A stretch of DNA of 64,000 nucleotides from Arion vulgaris (GCA_020796225.1 CM036759.1:3479782-3543781), one strand, 5' to 3'. Numbered from the stretch's first letter, positions 48,012-58,880 are shown. Numbers and translations are program-made. Notes: generated by a model from the sequence alone, not told the origin.

Positions 48012-48880
48012 CTTCTTCTCCCTCTTTACGTTCGTTCTTTACGACCAATTGTAAACACTCTTTGTGATATGTTTGATCTTTACCAAGAACGTGTATACGT
48101 TGCACATTGGTTGGTAGGCCCCTAAACGCATACATTTTTACACATTTAGGACATGTGCATCCTTCTTCTTCTTCTTCAGCGATCTCTGGTCATGCGCTTA
48201 ATTTACTGTGGACCACAAACTGGGCAGACAGCTTCAGGTCTGTCAGGTTTCCCAAAGCTTAGTTTTCAGGTCGACTGGGTGTGGCCACATGTTGCTTCTC
48301 AGCTCACACAGAAGAGGACAGTCTTGCAGGATATGCTCTGGTGTCTGTTCTGCCTGCTGACACTGGCAGAGAGCTGTTTGACTTATTCCTAGTCTGTATA
48401 AGTGTTTGTTGAGTCTGCAGTGTCGGTGCGTAGTCGAAATATAATGACCTGGTCTGTTCTGCTTAGGTCTTTGAGGAGTCTTTTCCATAATCATATCCAG
48501 TGTTTGTCTTCCAGTCTACTGCAGATTTTCTCTGTATGAGGGTTTTGACCTCTTGAAAAGACAAGGGTTGGTAAATTTGCTCTTTGGCACTGCCCTCCTT
48601 AGCTAAGACATCATCACTCTCATTGCCTGCAATGCCACAGTGAGATGGAATCCACTGCAAGTGAATTTCTGCCTTTTCTGAAAGCTGAGCAAGTTCTCTT
48701 TGTAGTTTTTGTACTGTGCTGTCAGTGGATTTAGCCTCCAGGGCTTGTATAGCTGACAGTGAGTCTGTAAGAAATACCATCCGATTTCAGCCAAACCTCC
48801 TTAGTCGCCTCTTACGACATGCATGGTAGGTAACAGTGGTTCTATTCTTTAACCACCAATTTGGGTCTGGTAACTGGGCG
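48012..48880 (-). mobile_element. SINE family A copy split by a LINE
   Basis: The two halves 48012-48162 and 48778-48880 together give the family A sequence in the minus orientation: (GAA)n tail, gatcaaacatatcacaaag, ggacatgtgtaaa, gaaatcgg and catgtcgtaagaggcgact. They are interrupted at gcatcc|gattt by the LINE at 48163-48777. The copy at 52969-53221 shows the uninterrupted arrangement. Confidence 0.9.
48163..48777 (-). mobile_element. 5'-truncated LINE (RNase H end) nested in SINE A
   Basis: Flanked by catcc (48158-48162 and 48778-48782). The minus strand reads MVFLTDSLSAIQALEAKSTD, LQWIPSHCGIAGNESDDVLA, then TTHRHCRLNKHLYRLGIS, CQCQQAEQTPEHILQDCPLL. This is RNase H with the TDS and GNESDD Asp residues followed by the C-terminal Cys/His motif. 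The frame shifts near 48480. The tail is (GAA)n then gga, matching the SINE A tail into which it inserted. Confidence 0.93.
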
Positions 48881-48903
48881 TATTAATATAAATAATATAT
48901 ATA

Positions 48904-49051
48904 CAGTGGCTCGTGATTGTTTTTGTTGGTGGCCAGTCCAGTTCGGGAAAATCATGGTTTTGTAAGGTTGTATTTTAATTTATTAAATAATAAATGCACG
49001 TTACGCATTATTTTTAGTCTCTAGCCTCTGGCCCTAATAGAGCCGTCACTG
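48904..49051. mobile_element. Possible short hAT-like MITE (148 bp)
   Basis: Left end cagtggctcgtgattg and right end, reversed, cagtgacggctc are imperfect inverted termini of hAT type. Flanking 8-mers are both TA-rich (tatatata and atattata), so the target duplication cannot be judged. Confidence 0.4.
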
Positions 49052-49130
49052 ATATTATATATATATATAATATATATTAGCATCTCTATTGATAGAATAT
49101 AAGAAGTAGACATATAGTTATATAAATACT

Positions 49131-49238
49131 CTCTTCACTTTCTTCTCCTACCTCCCATTGAAGAATAAGACATCAACACATTCTCTCTTCACTTTCTTCT
49201 CCTACCTCCCATTGAAGAATAAGACATCAACACATTTC
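49131..49238. repeat. 54-bp direct duplication
   Basis: Two near-perfect copies of ctcttcactttcttctccta followed by cctcccattgaagaataag. Confidence 0.92.
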
Positions 49239-49829
49239 CTCCAACCAGATCTGTCTTTTAGCAAGTCAGCTTAGTTCATTCAGGTCTTTCCTGCCTCTTA
49301 TCTTTCTCTGTCTACAGTTCGTTTCTATTGACCTGATTATTCGGTGTTCAATAGACGAAGCGTTTATGAAAGACACTCATCAGTAAAGCTATTTTTAATA
49401 TAGCTAGCTGGGTGTGTTCGGTCGTATTGTAGAGCTAGGCAATGGGTGTTGTAAGAAATAAGGGTTTGTGGTTTGAATCCTGGGATTATTAATTTGTTTA
49501 TTTTTCAGAACCCCTAATATTTGTTCAATGTTTATTTATTATTCATATTTATTTCTTTCGTTGTTTCCACTGGAGTTGTTAAAACTGTTTATTCTCATCT
49601 TATACTCCACGAGGGACATAGAAGAACAACGGTAAACTATTATATAAAATAATCGTGGTTAGTACCCAGTAATATTCATGGCATGGAAAGTGTTAAAGGA
49701 GATAACTGTGTAATATATCTGTTAAGGGATATAACTTGGTAATATATATATATATACATATAGATGATAAGGGAAATGACTGTGTAATATACCAGTTAAG
49801 GGAGATAATTGTTTGCAATATATCTCGCA
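49239..49829. other. Low-copy spacer with short imperfect repeats
   Basis: From about 49695 to 49825 there are four loose copies of a ggagataactgtgtaatata-like segment. No gene is seen. Confidence 0.45.
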
Positions 49830-51153
49830 AGGAAGCAGCGCGCCAGGATTAGTGAGATGGTCATCTCCTTTATCCCCTGCTCTCACCTCCTCGTGGTGAC
49901 CCTGGTAACAGACGGGAGTTCCGGTCTGGCTAAGAGGGCAGGTGCCGTGGGAGAGCTACTCTGAGGCAAGTAGAGATGCAAAGGTAGTCATGCTAGAAGG
50001 GATCCGCCCGCAACACAGACGAGCGAGCTCCCAGAGTGATTATTAATGCTCGCCTCGCCCGCACGATGGGAAAAGCTAGAACGATACATGTGGAACCTCG
50101 TGGGGCAGATCTCGGAGCCCGCGCATTCTCTCTCTTGATGCACTACTCTTGAGACGATGAATATGCCGGGTGATGAGTTGGGCCGCACGTTGGTCCACAT
50201 AGGTCAAAGTCTAGCCCCCATCACAGAGATGGGGGCACGAATAAAAACCATCGAAGGGACGTTGACCCGCGTGTGACGAAATTCGGAGCCCAAGCATGCT
50301 CTCTTTAGCCACCACTCTAGAGCCGATGAGTATGCCGGGAGTCGAGTTGAGTTGCACGTGGGCATCATGGGGCGAACTCGGTTTTGCACCCTTGAAGTCC
50401 GACAGCCCAGTGGGAATTGACGGAAATGGTGAGGTATGAACCAGGCCAGAGCGTGCACGCACGCTGGCAAAGCCATAGTGGGCCCCATCGAAGGGCAGGC
50501 AGGCACGGCATGCGAGGAAACCGAGGCAAGCAATGCAGCGGTGAGCATGGCAGGCATGAGGGTGTGCGTCCCACCCACATGAGCAGAACAACTGGAAAGC
50601 CCAGCAGAGGCAAAACCAATGCAAGCGCGGCTAGCACGGCAGCGGCAAGCGTAGCAGGCAAGAGGGTGTGCGTCCCACCCAAATGTGAATAACAACTGGA
50701 AAGCCCAGCAGAGGTAAAGCCAGTGCGCGTTTCCGCTCTCAGTGAACTACTGCTGCCATGTAGATTGATTGGAGACAATCAAAGGCTAGCGGAGCAAACC
50801 GTAAACAAACCTGAACGGGCAGCAAACCAAGGTGTTCATTAAAACGACCGGTTTTGCTGGGTAGATGGCGCTCATAAGCCCGGGAGGACATGCCGTCTAA
50901 GGGTCGCTGCCCTGAAAGAAAATGGCAACCCGCTGCCTTGTGGGTTCGGCTGGGGACAGTCTAAGGCTATCGGAAAGCGTACCGCAAACAAACGCTGGCT
51001 GAAATCGAACACCCCACCCAAGGATAAGCAACTGTGCTCCAATAGGTGCTGAAGGTTGGTGCACGTACATTAAGTTCTGAAATTTGGCTGTTTATACATC
51101 ACAATAAGAATGATTAAAAATGGCATAAGAACGATCGCGAGAGAGAGAGAATG
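49830..51153 (+). mobile_element. Repeat family X, near full length (copy X3)
   Basis: GC-rich, about 1.3 kb. It runs from gcaaggaagcagcgcgccag to a (GA)n end after aacgatcgcgagagagag. It matches the reverse complement of 57145-58561 along its length with indels, and lacks the extreme 5' ggggtcaaagg. An open stretch reads DELGRTLVHIGQSLAPITEM, then GARIKTIEGTLTRV, amphipathic in character and shared with X5 after one indel. No RT, transposase or tRNA promoter is recognised. Confidence 0.85.
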
Positions 51154-51203
51154 TAAGATGTCCATCTATTGATGCTGACTAGAGTTCAGACTGCTATCTG
51201 CTA

Positions 51204-52035
51204 TTTTAGTTTAGTTTAATCATCAGATCATCATCACTGCTCGTCGAACCAATTAGTCGATAAGTGCTCCGATCTCCTCCTCAGTATGTCTCTCAGTGTG
51301 TGGCGACTAACGACACCGGTTCTTTGTTGGTTTACTATTCTTCTTTGTCTACCAGCATAGTGTTCTTGTCTAGCTACATCACACTTAACTTTGTTGCAAT
51401 CAGGTTAGCGTTGTATATTTACCGCTACTACGGGAATCATGTACACGGCCTCTCTCCCTTAGGGATTGTATAATATCAGCCGGGTCCATTGCTCGTCCGC
51501 TTTGTACAGCAGCCATACCTGCAAGCCTACCCGCGCGTTCATTCCCCCTTAGACCTGCATGTCCTAGCACAAAAATAAAAGTGATCTGTGTCAGTTTAGA
51601 CCTCCCCAGCGACTCCATCCAATGTCTCCTAGCCAATTTTGTTTTCTCTCTCCTCCTCTCCCTTTATCTCGCGCGCGATCGGCCGTTTTATCATTCTATT
51701 GTGATATATAAAGAGCCAAACATCAAGAACGGGTATACGTTCACAACCTTCAGTACCAATTGGAGTTCTGGTGCTTATCCTTCGGTGGTGTGTTAGGTTT
51801 CAACCAGCGTTTACTGGGTTCGCTCTCCGTTAGCTTTTTGTTGTCCTCAGCCAAATCTGCAAGGCAGTAGGTTCAATCTTGTTTTACTCTTCATGAGCAT
51901 ACTCATTGAGTCAGTGAGAAAATATGCATGGATAAAAGTCTGTGATTCCAGCCAAACCAACTCTTTAGTTACTGTCATGATTTCCATAGTGAGACTGCTC
52001 GTAATCACGGCAAAACCACCACTGTCTTCCTTCAT
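51204..52035 (-). mobile_element. Nimb-like LINE, RNase H end, interrupted by family X
   Basis: The minus strand from 52035 reads GGFAVITSSLTMEIMTVTKE and YFLTDSMSMLMKSKT. After removal of the 51646-51873 insertion it continues KLARRHWMESLG, IFVLGHAGLRGNERAGRLAG (last Asp replaced by Gly), then SLRERGRVHDSRSSGKY. The 3' part contains the ERHTEEEIGALID reading and a tail ending near tttagtttagttt. The same 3' block recurs at 57095 and 58573-59275. Confidence 0.85.
51646..51873 (-). mobile_element. Repeat family X, 5'-truncated insertion (copy X4)
   Basis: Flanked by caattttgtttt (51634-51645) and caatcttgtttt (51874-51885), a 12-bp target duplication with one mismatch. It holds only the 3' ~230 bp of X (gcgatcgg.cgttttatcatt, agcgtttactggg) with its (CT)n end on the left. 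A 3'-anchored, 5'-truncated copy with a target duplication is the signature of target-primed reverse transcription. Confidence 0.85.
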
Positions 52036-52052
52036 AACATCACCTCCGACCT

Positions 52053-52206
52053 GAGCAGTGAAAGCGCACGAGCTATATATAATGATTAAGTGATGGTGCT
52101 GCTGAGCAGTGAAAACTCACGAGCTATATATAATGATTAAGTGATGGTGCTGCTGAGCAGTGAAAGCGCACGAGCTATATATAATGATTAAGTGATGATG
52201 CTGCTG
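52053..52206. repeat. 51-bp tandem repeat, three copies
   Basis: Units begin gagcagtgaaagcgcacgag and end aagtgatggtgctgct. Confidence 0.95.
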
Positions 52207-52504
52207 ACGAGAGAGAGAAGTATACTACAGAAACAAACAGACTAGAAGTGTCTGTCGTCGACAATATAAAACGCGAAGATCGCTAGTAGTAAGTTCATTT
52301 TTATTTTAATTAAAGTTGAACACTGAAGAATACAATCTTACAGTAACCTTTATTTGTTCAGAACTATACTCCCATCTCTCTCTCTTTCTCTCTCACGCCT
52401 TTATCATCCTGGTTGGGGCATATGTCCTCACGCAACTCAAGCCAAGTTAGACTTGCTCATGGTTGATTGGATCTTTCTTTCTTTCTTTTGTCCTTCTCTG
52501 CTTT

Positions 52505-52660
52505 TTTGCCGCTAGGCGTAGCAGGTTTAACTGATGATCGGTTTCGGAGATAATGCACGCTCGGTCGCTTGATATGGTGTGGTATTGTGGCATTTTAAGA
52601 TGTCTGTAACTCCATCAACCCATATTTTTCTTGGTCTGCCCCTTCCTCCAGGAAAGTTGA
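52505..52660 (-). mobile_element. LINE C-terminal fragment
   Basis: The minus strand reads GGRGRPRKIWVDGVTDILKC, then NTTPYQATERALSPKPIIS stop, the basic post-RT tail of a LINE. The 3' piece is shared with 31765-31890. Confidence 0.75.
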
Positions 52661-52968
52661 TTGGATATTGTAGCTAAAGTTCTCTACCGGATGGGGTAAC
52701 CAGCCCCAAGCCGAACTCTATCTCACTTGCCTTTTAGGCATGTCTTGTAGGTCGCAGTGTTACTATTTTCTGCTCCCCTTGTGGAGCTCAGTACCACACA
52801 TATACCCTGATCCGTGTAAGCTCATCATTCTTGCTCCTGACATACTGCCCAACACAGTGGCTCTCAACTTTTTACAGCTGACGTCACCATTGAAGTTGAG
52901 GCAACATCGTCCCCCGCCCTTTCCTCCGCCCTTTTTTGCTCATTTTCCTCATTCGAATTCATTGTAAT

Positions 52969-53221
52969 TTCTTCTTCTTCTTTGCGTTCGTTCTTTACGA
53001 CCAATTTTAATCACTCTTTGTGATATGTTTGATCTTTGCCAAGAACGTTATACGTTGCACATTGGTTTGGTAGTCCCCTAAAGCATAGACTTCTACACGT
53101 TTAGGACATGTGCATCCGATTTCAGCCAAACCTCCTTAGTCGCCTCTTACGACATGCGTGGTAGGTAACAGTGGTTCTATTCTGTACACCCCAAATTTGG
53201 GCCCCGGTAACCACTCGGGCG
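52969..53221 (-). mobile_element. SINE family A, full-length copy (253 bp)
   Basis: Perfect 8-bp target duplication attgtaat (52961-52968 and 53222-53229). The minus strand starts cgcccgagtggttaccgggg, carries catgtcgtaagaggcgact, gaaatcggatgcacatg and tttggcaaagatcaaac-like blocks, and ends in (GAA)n. It is the best preserved copy in the window. Confidence 0.93.
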
Positions 53222-53287
53222 ATTGTAATGTCCAAATCAAGCGGAAAAAAAATGTTTCTCACTCTGAGCTTGACATCACTGTATTAT

Positions 53288-53590
53288 TTATCAAACACAA
53301 TAACATTTATCAAACACAATAACATTTATCAAACACAATAACATTTATCAAACACAATAACATTTATCAAACACAATAATATTTATCAAACACAATAATA
53401 TTTATCAAACACAATAACATTTATCAAACACAATAATATTTATCAAACACAATAATATTTATCAAACACAATAATATTTATCAAACACAATAATATTTAT
53501 CAAACACAATAATATTTATCAAACACAATAATATTTATCAAACACAATAATATTTATCAAACACAATAATATTTATCAAACACAATAACA
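53288..53590. repeat. 19-bp tandem array inside hAT-like element
   Basis: About 16 copies of atttatcaaacacaataac or ...aataat. In the related element Z2 the matching place (aaacacaaaaacattgg) is single copy. Confidence 0.95.
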
Positions 53591-53757
53591 TTGAAATGTA
53601 CACAGTTCACAGAAAATTTGAGAAGAAATGTGATAAAATGTCAACATGAGTCAACATCAATAATGTTCTTTGTTATTCGTTTTCTCTTAATGTTGAACTT
53701 ACAGTTTTAAATGGGAAAAAAAGTATTTTAACTGGAAGAACAAATAAGTACACAATT

Positions 53758-54664
53758 CTGTCCCCATATTTATTCAACATATATGCGGAGAACATCATGA
53801 GAAATGTAAAAGACGATGCCAACTATGTGAATTACGACCCTCTCACTATAGGCGGCAAATGCATACCAGAGCTTAGATACGCAGACGATACAGTATTATT
53901 ATCCACCAGCAAAGAAGATTTGGAAAACCTAATCATGACGACCAAGAAACATAGTGAAGACCAACATCTATATTTGAATACACAAAAACAAAAATCATGT
54001 CAACTGACAAAGCAAAAGACTCACCTAACATCCAAGTAAACAATGAAGAACTCCAATGTGTAGAGAGCTACGAATATCTGGGATCAATAGTTAACAAAAA
54101 CTGTGACTGCTCCAAAGAGATCTCAAGAAGATTGGCAATAGCAATCGAGAAGTTAAACACAATGAAGAACATGTGGCAAACCACCAGCACAATATTACAA
54201 TTAAAAATATTGAGAACATGCATTTTCCAGTGGCTACTTATGGTTGTGAATCATGGACCATTACACAAAAAACAAGAACGAAAATCCAATTCTTCGAAAC
54301 TAAATGCTACAGAAAGATCCTACGAATGTCATGGACAGAAAAAAGAAAGAACACTGATGCCCTGAAAGAACTAAATGTTAAAGAGAATTTTCTGATAAAC
54401 AACATACTATACAGAAAAATTACATACTTTGATTACATACTTTGGTTACATCAAGCGTCACGATGGCCTGGAGAGAACAATACTAGAGGGCAGGGTCCCA
54501 AGATACAGAGGCATACCAAGAAGAAAAAGATGGCTACAAGATATTAAAGAAACCATGAACATGACCATCGACGAAGTGGGTGAACTGGCAAGAGACAGAG
54601 TGAATTTCAGATGCGCTGCAAAGAGAGCAACGTCCTATAAAGGATACGCACCTTGATGATGATG
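53758..54664 (+). mobile_element. 5'-truncated RTE-like LINE with (GAT)n tail
   Basis: Flanked by acacaatt (53750-53757 and 54665-54672). The plus strand gives the RT blocks PYLFNIYAENIM, ELRYADDTVLLSTSKEDLEN (catalytic YADD) and YEYLGSIVN..CDCSKEISRR, then YGCESWTITQKTRTKIQFFE, YFGYIKRHDGLERTILEGRV and RYRGIPRRKRWLQDIKE, ending GYAP stop followed by tgatgatg. Three frame changes break it. The short GAT tail fits the RTE group. The clade call is from memory. Confidence 0.88.
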
Positions 54665-54907
54665 ACACAATTTTATAATACACAAAATACACTTAATTAT
54701 TTTATAACGGTTCACGATTCTCTTGATACTGTCTCAAGCCTTCCTGGTGAGGTGTCCATCATAGGTTGAGAACCATTGATTTAACACTTCCTTGATTAGC
54801 ATAGAGTGTTAATGTTATTGTTGTTTTGGAACTAAACTCGAATACAATCTCGTGCCATGTAGGAGAAAGTGCTATATATATGCAGCATCATGTGTTGTAG
54901 GGAATGT

Positions 54908-55005
54908 CAATGCTGCATCATACTGTGGACCTATGTTAGTGTTGTGAACATCAATGCTGTATCATACTGTGGACCTATGTTAGTGTTGTGAATATCAATG
55001 CTTCA
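54908..55005. repeat. 44-bp tandem repeat, two and a part copies
   Basis: Unit contains catcatactgtggacctatg and ttagtgttgtgaacatcaa. Confidence 0.9.
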
Positions 55006-55022
55006 TCGTATTGAGAAGCTAT

Positions 55023-55503
55023 TATAGATATAAGGGAAGACTGCAGTAAAACTATGTAGTAATGGCGTACTAGCGATATAAGGGAAGACTGCAGTCAAAC
55101 TATGTAGTAATGGCCTAACACATAAAAAACAAAGTACTGTAGTTTTACAAAATACAAAACAATAACAATACACAGCAACGTTTCGACCAAAGGCCTTTAT
55201 CAAGGAAACGATACAAGAGAGGTGAATAATTTAATATCGATAATAATATCCGCCATTTTGCTGCAACTATTAGTCGTGACGTAATTAGGTTCCATTTAGT
55301 AGTTACATTCGTTATTTTCATTTTAGTGATGTTAGAAACTTATTGTTTGATTCTACATGTTGTGTGCTGTCTGTGAGAAGTGACATTTTTCACATCTCTT
55401 CTATCCTTTACTTGATAAAGGTCTTGTGGCTGAAACGTTGCCGTGTATTGTTATTGTTTTTGTATTTTGTAAAACTACAGTACTTTGTTTTTATGTGTTT
55501 CGT
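55023..55503. mobile_element. Penelope-like inverted-repeat (foldback) insertion
   Basis: Bordered by 14-bp direct repeats tattgagaagctat (55009-55022 and 55504-55517). Arms of about 88 bp at 55118-55204 and 55412-55503 are inverted copies holding acaaagtactgtagttttac and the cgaaacgttgc motif. Both arms have ttgataaagg...gaaacgttgc, which resembles the degenerate hammerhead core found in Penelope-like element terminal repeats. The left side also carries a 58-bp duplication (55024-55125). Family assignment is inference. Confidence 0.6.
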
Positions 55504-55605
55504 TATTGAGAAGCTATGGTGGCGCTGTGGAATGCAATTCAAAGAAAACATCCATGCCTGGTTGACTAGTAAAGTATAGTAACATCACAATACATCGCAG
55601 ATTAC

Positions 55606-55895
55606 ATGATTAATTTGTTAGTTATAGCCATACCTAACATACCTTGCCTTTTTCTTTATGACTTGACAAGATGGTCCAGCATCTTTCAGTTCCTGGAGAA
55701 GACTCCGTCTCCAAGTCTGTTAGGATATTCCCTTTACAGTTCAGCTTTGCGAGTTCCACACATGTGCTTGTCTAGTGACACTCGACTGTGTTTTCCGCAG
55801 GGTATGCCCAACCCATTTTCTTCTCCTGGTTCAGGTCAGCATGGGTTCCTGATCTTTTCTTTACTACACGTTCTGGCACATTATGACTTTTATTA
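55606..55895 (+). other. 96-codon open frame of unknown nature
   Basis: Reads STIFQFLEKT-like sequence: SIFQFLEKTPSPSLLGYSL then ALRVPHMCLSSDTRLCFP and GMPNPFSSPGSGQHGFL. I recall similar stretches in repeated mollusc sequence but cannot name a family. It is probably mobile-element derived rather than a host gene, and its end runs into the 21-bp array. Confidence 0.3.
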
Positions 55896-55898
55896 GTC

Positions 55899-56250
55899 TG
55901 ATAACTGACAACTGATATCTGATAACTGACATCTGATATCTGATAACTGACAACTGATATCTGATAACTGACAACTGATATCTGATAACTGACGACTGAT
56001 ATCTGATAACTGACAACTGATATCTGATAACTGACGACTGATATCTGATAACTGACGACTGATATCTGATAACTGACGACTGATATCTGATAACTGACGA
56101 CTGATATCTGATAACTGACGACTGATATCTGATAACTGACGACTGATATCTGATAACTGACGACTGATATCTGATAACTGACGACTGATATCTGATAACT
56201 GACGACTGATATCTGATAACTGACGACTGATATCTGATAACTGACGACTT
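55899..56250. repeat. 21-bp minisatellite, about 17 copies
   Basis: Unit ctgataactgacgactgatat, first copies with acaac or acatc variants. Open frames of seven-residue period (SYQISVV) are incidental. Confidence 0.97.
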
Positions 56251-56277
56251 CAATAAATACTTCCTGTTCCACTTATT

Positions 56278-56768
56278 CTACAGTCTACATTGTAGTGTCC
56301 ATGTCAGTGGTCTACATTGTAGTGTCCATGTCAGCGGTCTACATTGTAGTGTCCATGTCAGCGGTCTACATTGTAGTGTCCATGTCAGTGGTCTACATTT
56401 TAGTGTCCATGTCAGCGGTCTACATTGTAGTGTCCATGTCAGTGGTCTACATTGTAGTGTCCATGTCAGCGGTCTACATTGTAGTGTCCATGTCAGCGGT
56501 CTACATTGTAGTGTCCATGTCAGTGGTCTACATTGTAGTGTCCATGTCAGCGGTCTACATTGTAGTGTCCATGTCAGCGGTCTACATTGTAGTGTCCATG
56601 TCAGTGGTCTACATTGTAGTGTCCATGTCAGCGGTCTACATTGTAGTGTCCATGTCAGCGGTCTACATTGTAGTGTCCATGTCAGCGGTCTACATTGTAG
56701 TGTCCATGTCAGCGGTCTACATTGTAGTGTCCATGTCAGCGGTCTACATTGTAGTGTCCATGTCAGCG
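56278..56768. repeat. 27-bp minisatellite, 18 copies
   Basis: Unit tacattgtagtgtccatgtc agcggtc or agtggtc. Nine-residue frames (MSAVYIVVS, TLQCRPLTW) run on both strands because 27 is a multiple of 3. Confidence 0.97.
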
Positions 56769-57094
56769 GCACTAAGAATACTCCATCCGTCAATCTGTAT
56801 CTTCAAGTTCTTGATTTTTGTGTGTCTTTCTTTCCTGTCTTCCTTATCGTATGTTCCCGAAGGTGTGTCAGAGTTCTTCTCATAACACGCCCCTACTATT
56901 ACTAAAACAATTTTAAAAACAATACTCTTCATGATTTCTAAACTGATGCCTAGGAGAAAATGTGATTGTATTATGTCCAGGTCTAAGTAATCAAAGGTGA
57001 ACAGTAGGTGGACAGTAGGTGGACAGTAGGTGGACATCTGTCTATTTCATTCTCCAACATTCTCAATCATAACAAAGAAATAGTACAATAAAAA
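56769..57094. other. Spacer with a 12-bp repeat
   Basis: At 56995-57036 there are three to four copies of gtaggtggacag. Nothing else is seen. Confidence 0.5.
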
Positions 57095-57144
57095 TAGTTT
57101 TAGTTTAGTCGACAGATCATCATCACTACACATCGAACCAGTTA

Positions 57145-58561
57145 ACTCTCTCTCTCTCGCGATCGTTCTTTAGCCATTTTTATCATTCTATTGTGATATA
57201 TAAACAGCCAAACATCAGAACTTGATGTACGTGCACAAGCCTTCAGCACCTATTGGAGCACAGTTGCTTATCCTTCAGTGGTGTGTTGGATTTCAGCCAG
57301 CGTTTGTGTGCGGTTCACTCTCCGCTAGCCTTTGGCTGTCCCCAGCCGAAACCCACAAGACAGTGGGTTGCCATTTTCTTTTAGGGCAGCGACCCTTACA
57401 CGGCCTGCCCTCCCGGGCTTATGAGCGCCATCTGCCCAGCAAAACCAGTCGTTTTAATGAACACCTTGGTTTGCCGCCCGTTCAGGTTTATGTACGATTT
57501 GCTCCGCTAGCCTTTGATTGTCCCCAATCAAACTACAAGGCAGTAGTAGTTCCTGCGAGCGGAAACGCGCACTGGCTTTACCTTTGCTGGGCTTTCGAGT
57601 TGTTCTGCTCATGTGGGTGGGACGCGCACCCTCTTGCCTGCCATGCTCGCCGCTGCAGTGCCTGCCTCCCTTTCCGCACTTGCCGTGTCGGTCTGCCCCT
57701 TGGTGGGGCCTACTATGGCTTTGCCAGCGTGCGTGCTAAGTTTTGCCCTAGTGCCTGGTCACCATCGTCTTTTTCCGTGCTCACATTTTTCGTGCCTTCC
57801 GAATCGTGTTCACATTTGTCTGGGATGTCACCGTCTGTGACTCAACCCGGTCCCCAACCCATGAGATGGGGTCACGGGTTTCGCCCCATGTGGTGCCACC
57901 CATGCAACGTCCGTATGCGTGCTAGTTCTGCCCTGGTGCCTACCTCACCAATTTTCGTCAATTCCCACTGGGCTGTCCGACTCTGAGAGGGCAAAAACCG
58001 AGACTCACCCCATGATGGCCAACGTGCAACTCAACTCGACTCCCAGCATACTCATCGGTTCTAGAGAGGCGGCTCAAGAGAGAGCATGCGCGGGCTCAAA
58101 TTTTCGCCACACGCGAGTCAACGTCTCTTCGATGGCTTTGATTCGTGCCCCCATCTCTGTGATGGGGATAGACTTTGACCTATGTGGACCAACGTGCGGT
58201 CCAACTCGTCATCCAGCCTACTCATCGGCTCAAGAGAGGAGACTCAAGAGAGAGAATGCGCGGGCTCCGAGTTTCGCCCCGCGAGGTTCCACATGTATCC
58301 TTCTAGCTTTTCCTATCGGCCGGGAGAGGCGAGCATTAATAGTCACTCTGGGAGTTCGCGCGTCTATGTTGCAAGCGGATTCCCATCAAGCATGACTACC
58401 TTTGCATCTGTACTTGCTCCAGAGTAGCTCTCCCACAGCACCTGTCCTCTTAGCCAGACCGGAACTACCGTCTGTTACCAGGGTCACCACGAGGGGGTGA
58501 GAGCAGGGGATTAGAGCCATCTCCCTAATTCTTGCGCGCCGCTTCCTTGCGCCTTTGACCC
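57145..58561 (-). mobile_element. Repeat family X, full-length copy (X5, 1417 bp)
   Basis: Flanked by a perfect 11-bp target duplication cgaaccagtta (57134-57144 and 58562-58572). On the minus strand it starts ggggtcaaaggcgcaaggaag and ends with ...gatcgcgagagagagagag. It is GC-rich and contains an imperfect internal duplication around the gcgcattctctctcttgag and gcgcatgctctctcttgag segments. Plus-strand open frames (up to 254 codons, Ala/Cys/Leu-rich) have no domain, are not shared by copy X3 and are on the wrong strand for the (GA)n tail. I do not recognise the family. Confidence 0.88.
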
Positions 58562-58572
58562 CGAACCAGTTA

Positions 58573-58880
58573 GTCTATAAGTGATCCGATCTCTTCCTCG
58601 GTATGTCTCTCAGTTTAGTTTAGTCGTCGGAGCATCATCTCTACATATCAAACCAGTTAGTCTATAAGTGATCCGATCTCTTCCTCGGTATGTCTCTCAG
58701 TTTAGTTTAGTCGTCGGAGCATCATCACTACATATCAAACCAGTTAGTCTATAAGTGATCCGATCTCTTCCTCGGTATGTCTCTCAGTTTAGTTTAGTCG
58801 TCGGAGCATCATCTCTACATATCAAACCAGTTAGTCTATAAGTGATCCGATCTCTTCCTCAGTATGTCTCTCAGCGTTTG
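58573..58880. repeat. 87-bp tandem duplication of a LINE 3' end, about 3.5 copies
   Basis: gtatgtctctcagtttagtt recurs at 58601, 58688 and 58775. Each unit holds the whole catatcaaaccagttagtct to cttcctcg segment of the LINE 3' end. Confidence 0.93.

Larger units (their letters stand above)
52855..54778 (+). mobile_element. hAT-like non-autonomous element (Z1), with two nested insertions
   Basis: The left end cagtggctctcaactttttac and right end ggttgagaaccattg are inverted termini of hAT type. The interior matches Z2 at 29595-31280. It is swollen by SINE A (52969-53221), a 19-bp array (53288-53590) and an RTE-like LINE (53758-54664). Without these the element is about 460 bp. Flanking 8-mers are gcccaaca and atttaaca, which agree at only four positions, so the target duplication is uncertain. 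Confidence 0.7.

Noticed and set aside
50204..50778. Several overlapping 137-163-codon frames on the minus strand
   Set aside because: These are antisense readings through the GC-rich part of family X copy X3 in multiple frames at once, typical of GC-rich non-coding DNA.
56278..56885. 171- and 196-codon frames on opposite strands
   Set aside because: Both come from the 27-bp array.
57222..57986. 254-codon plus-strand frame
   Set aside because: It lies antisense within repeat family X, is Ala/Cys/Leu-rich because of GC content, is not kept in copy X3, and shows no domain.
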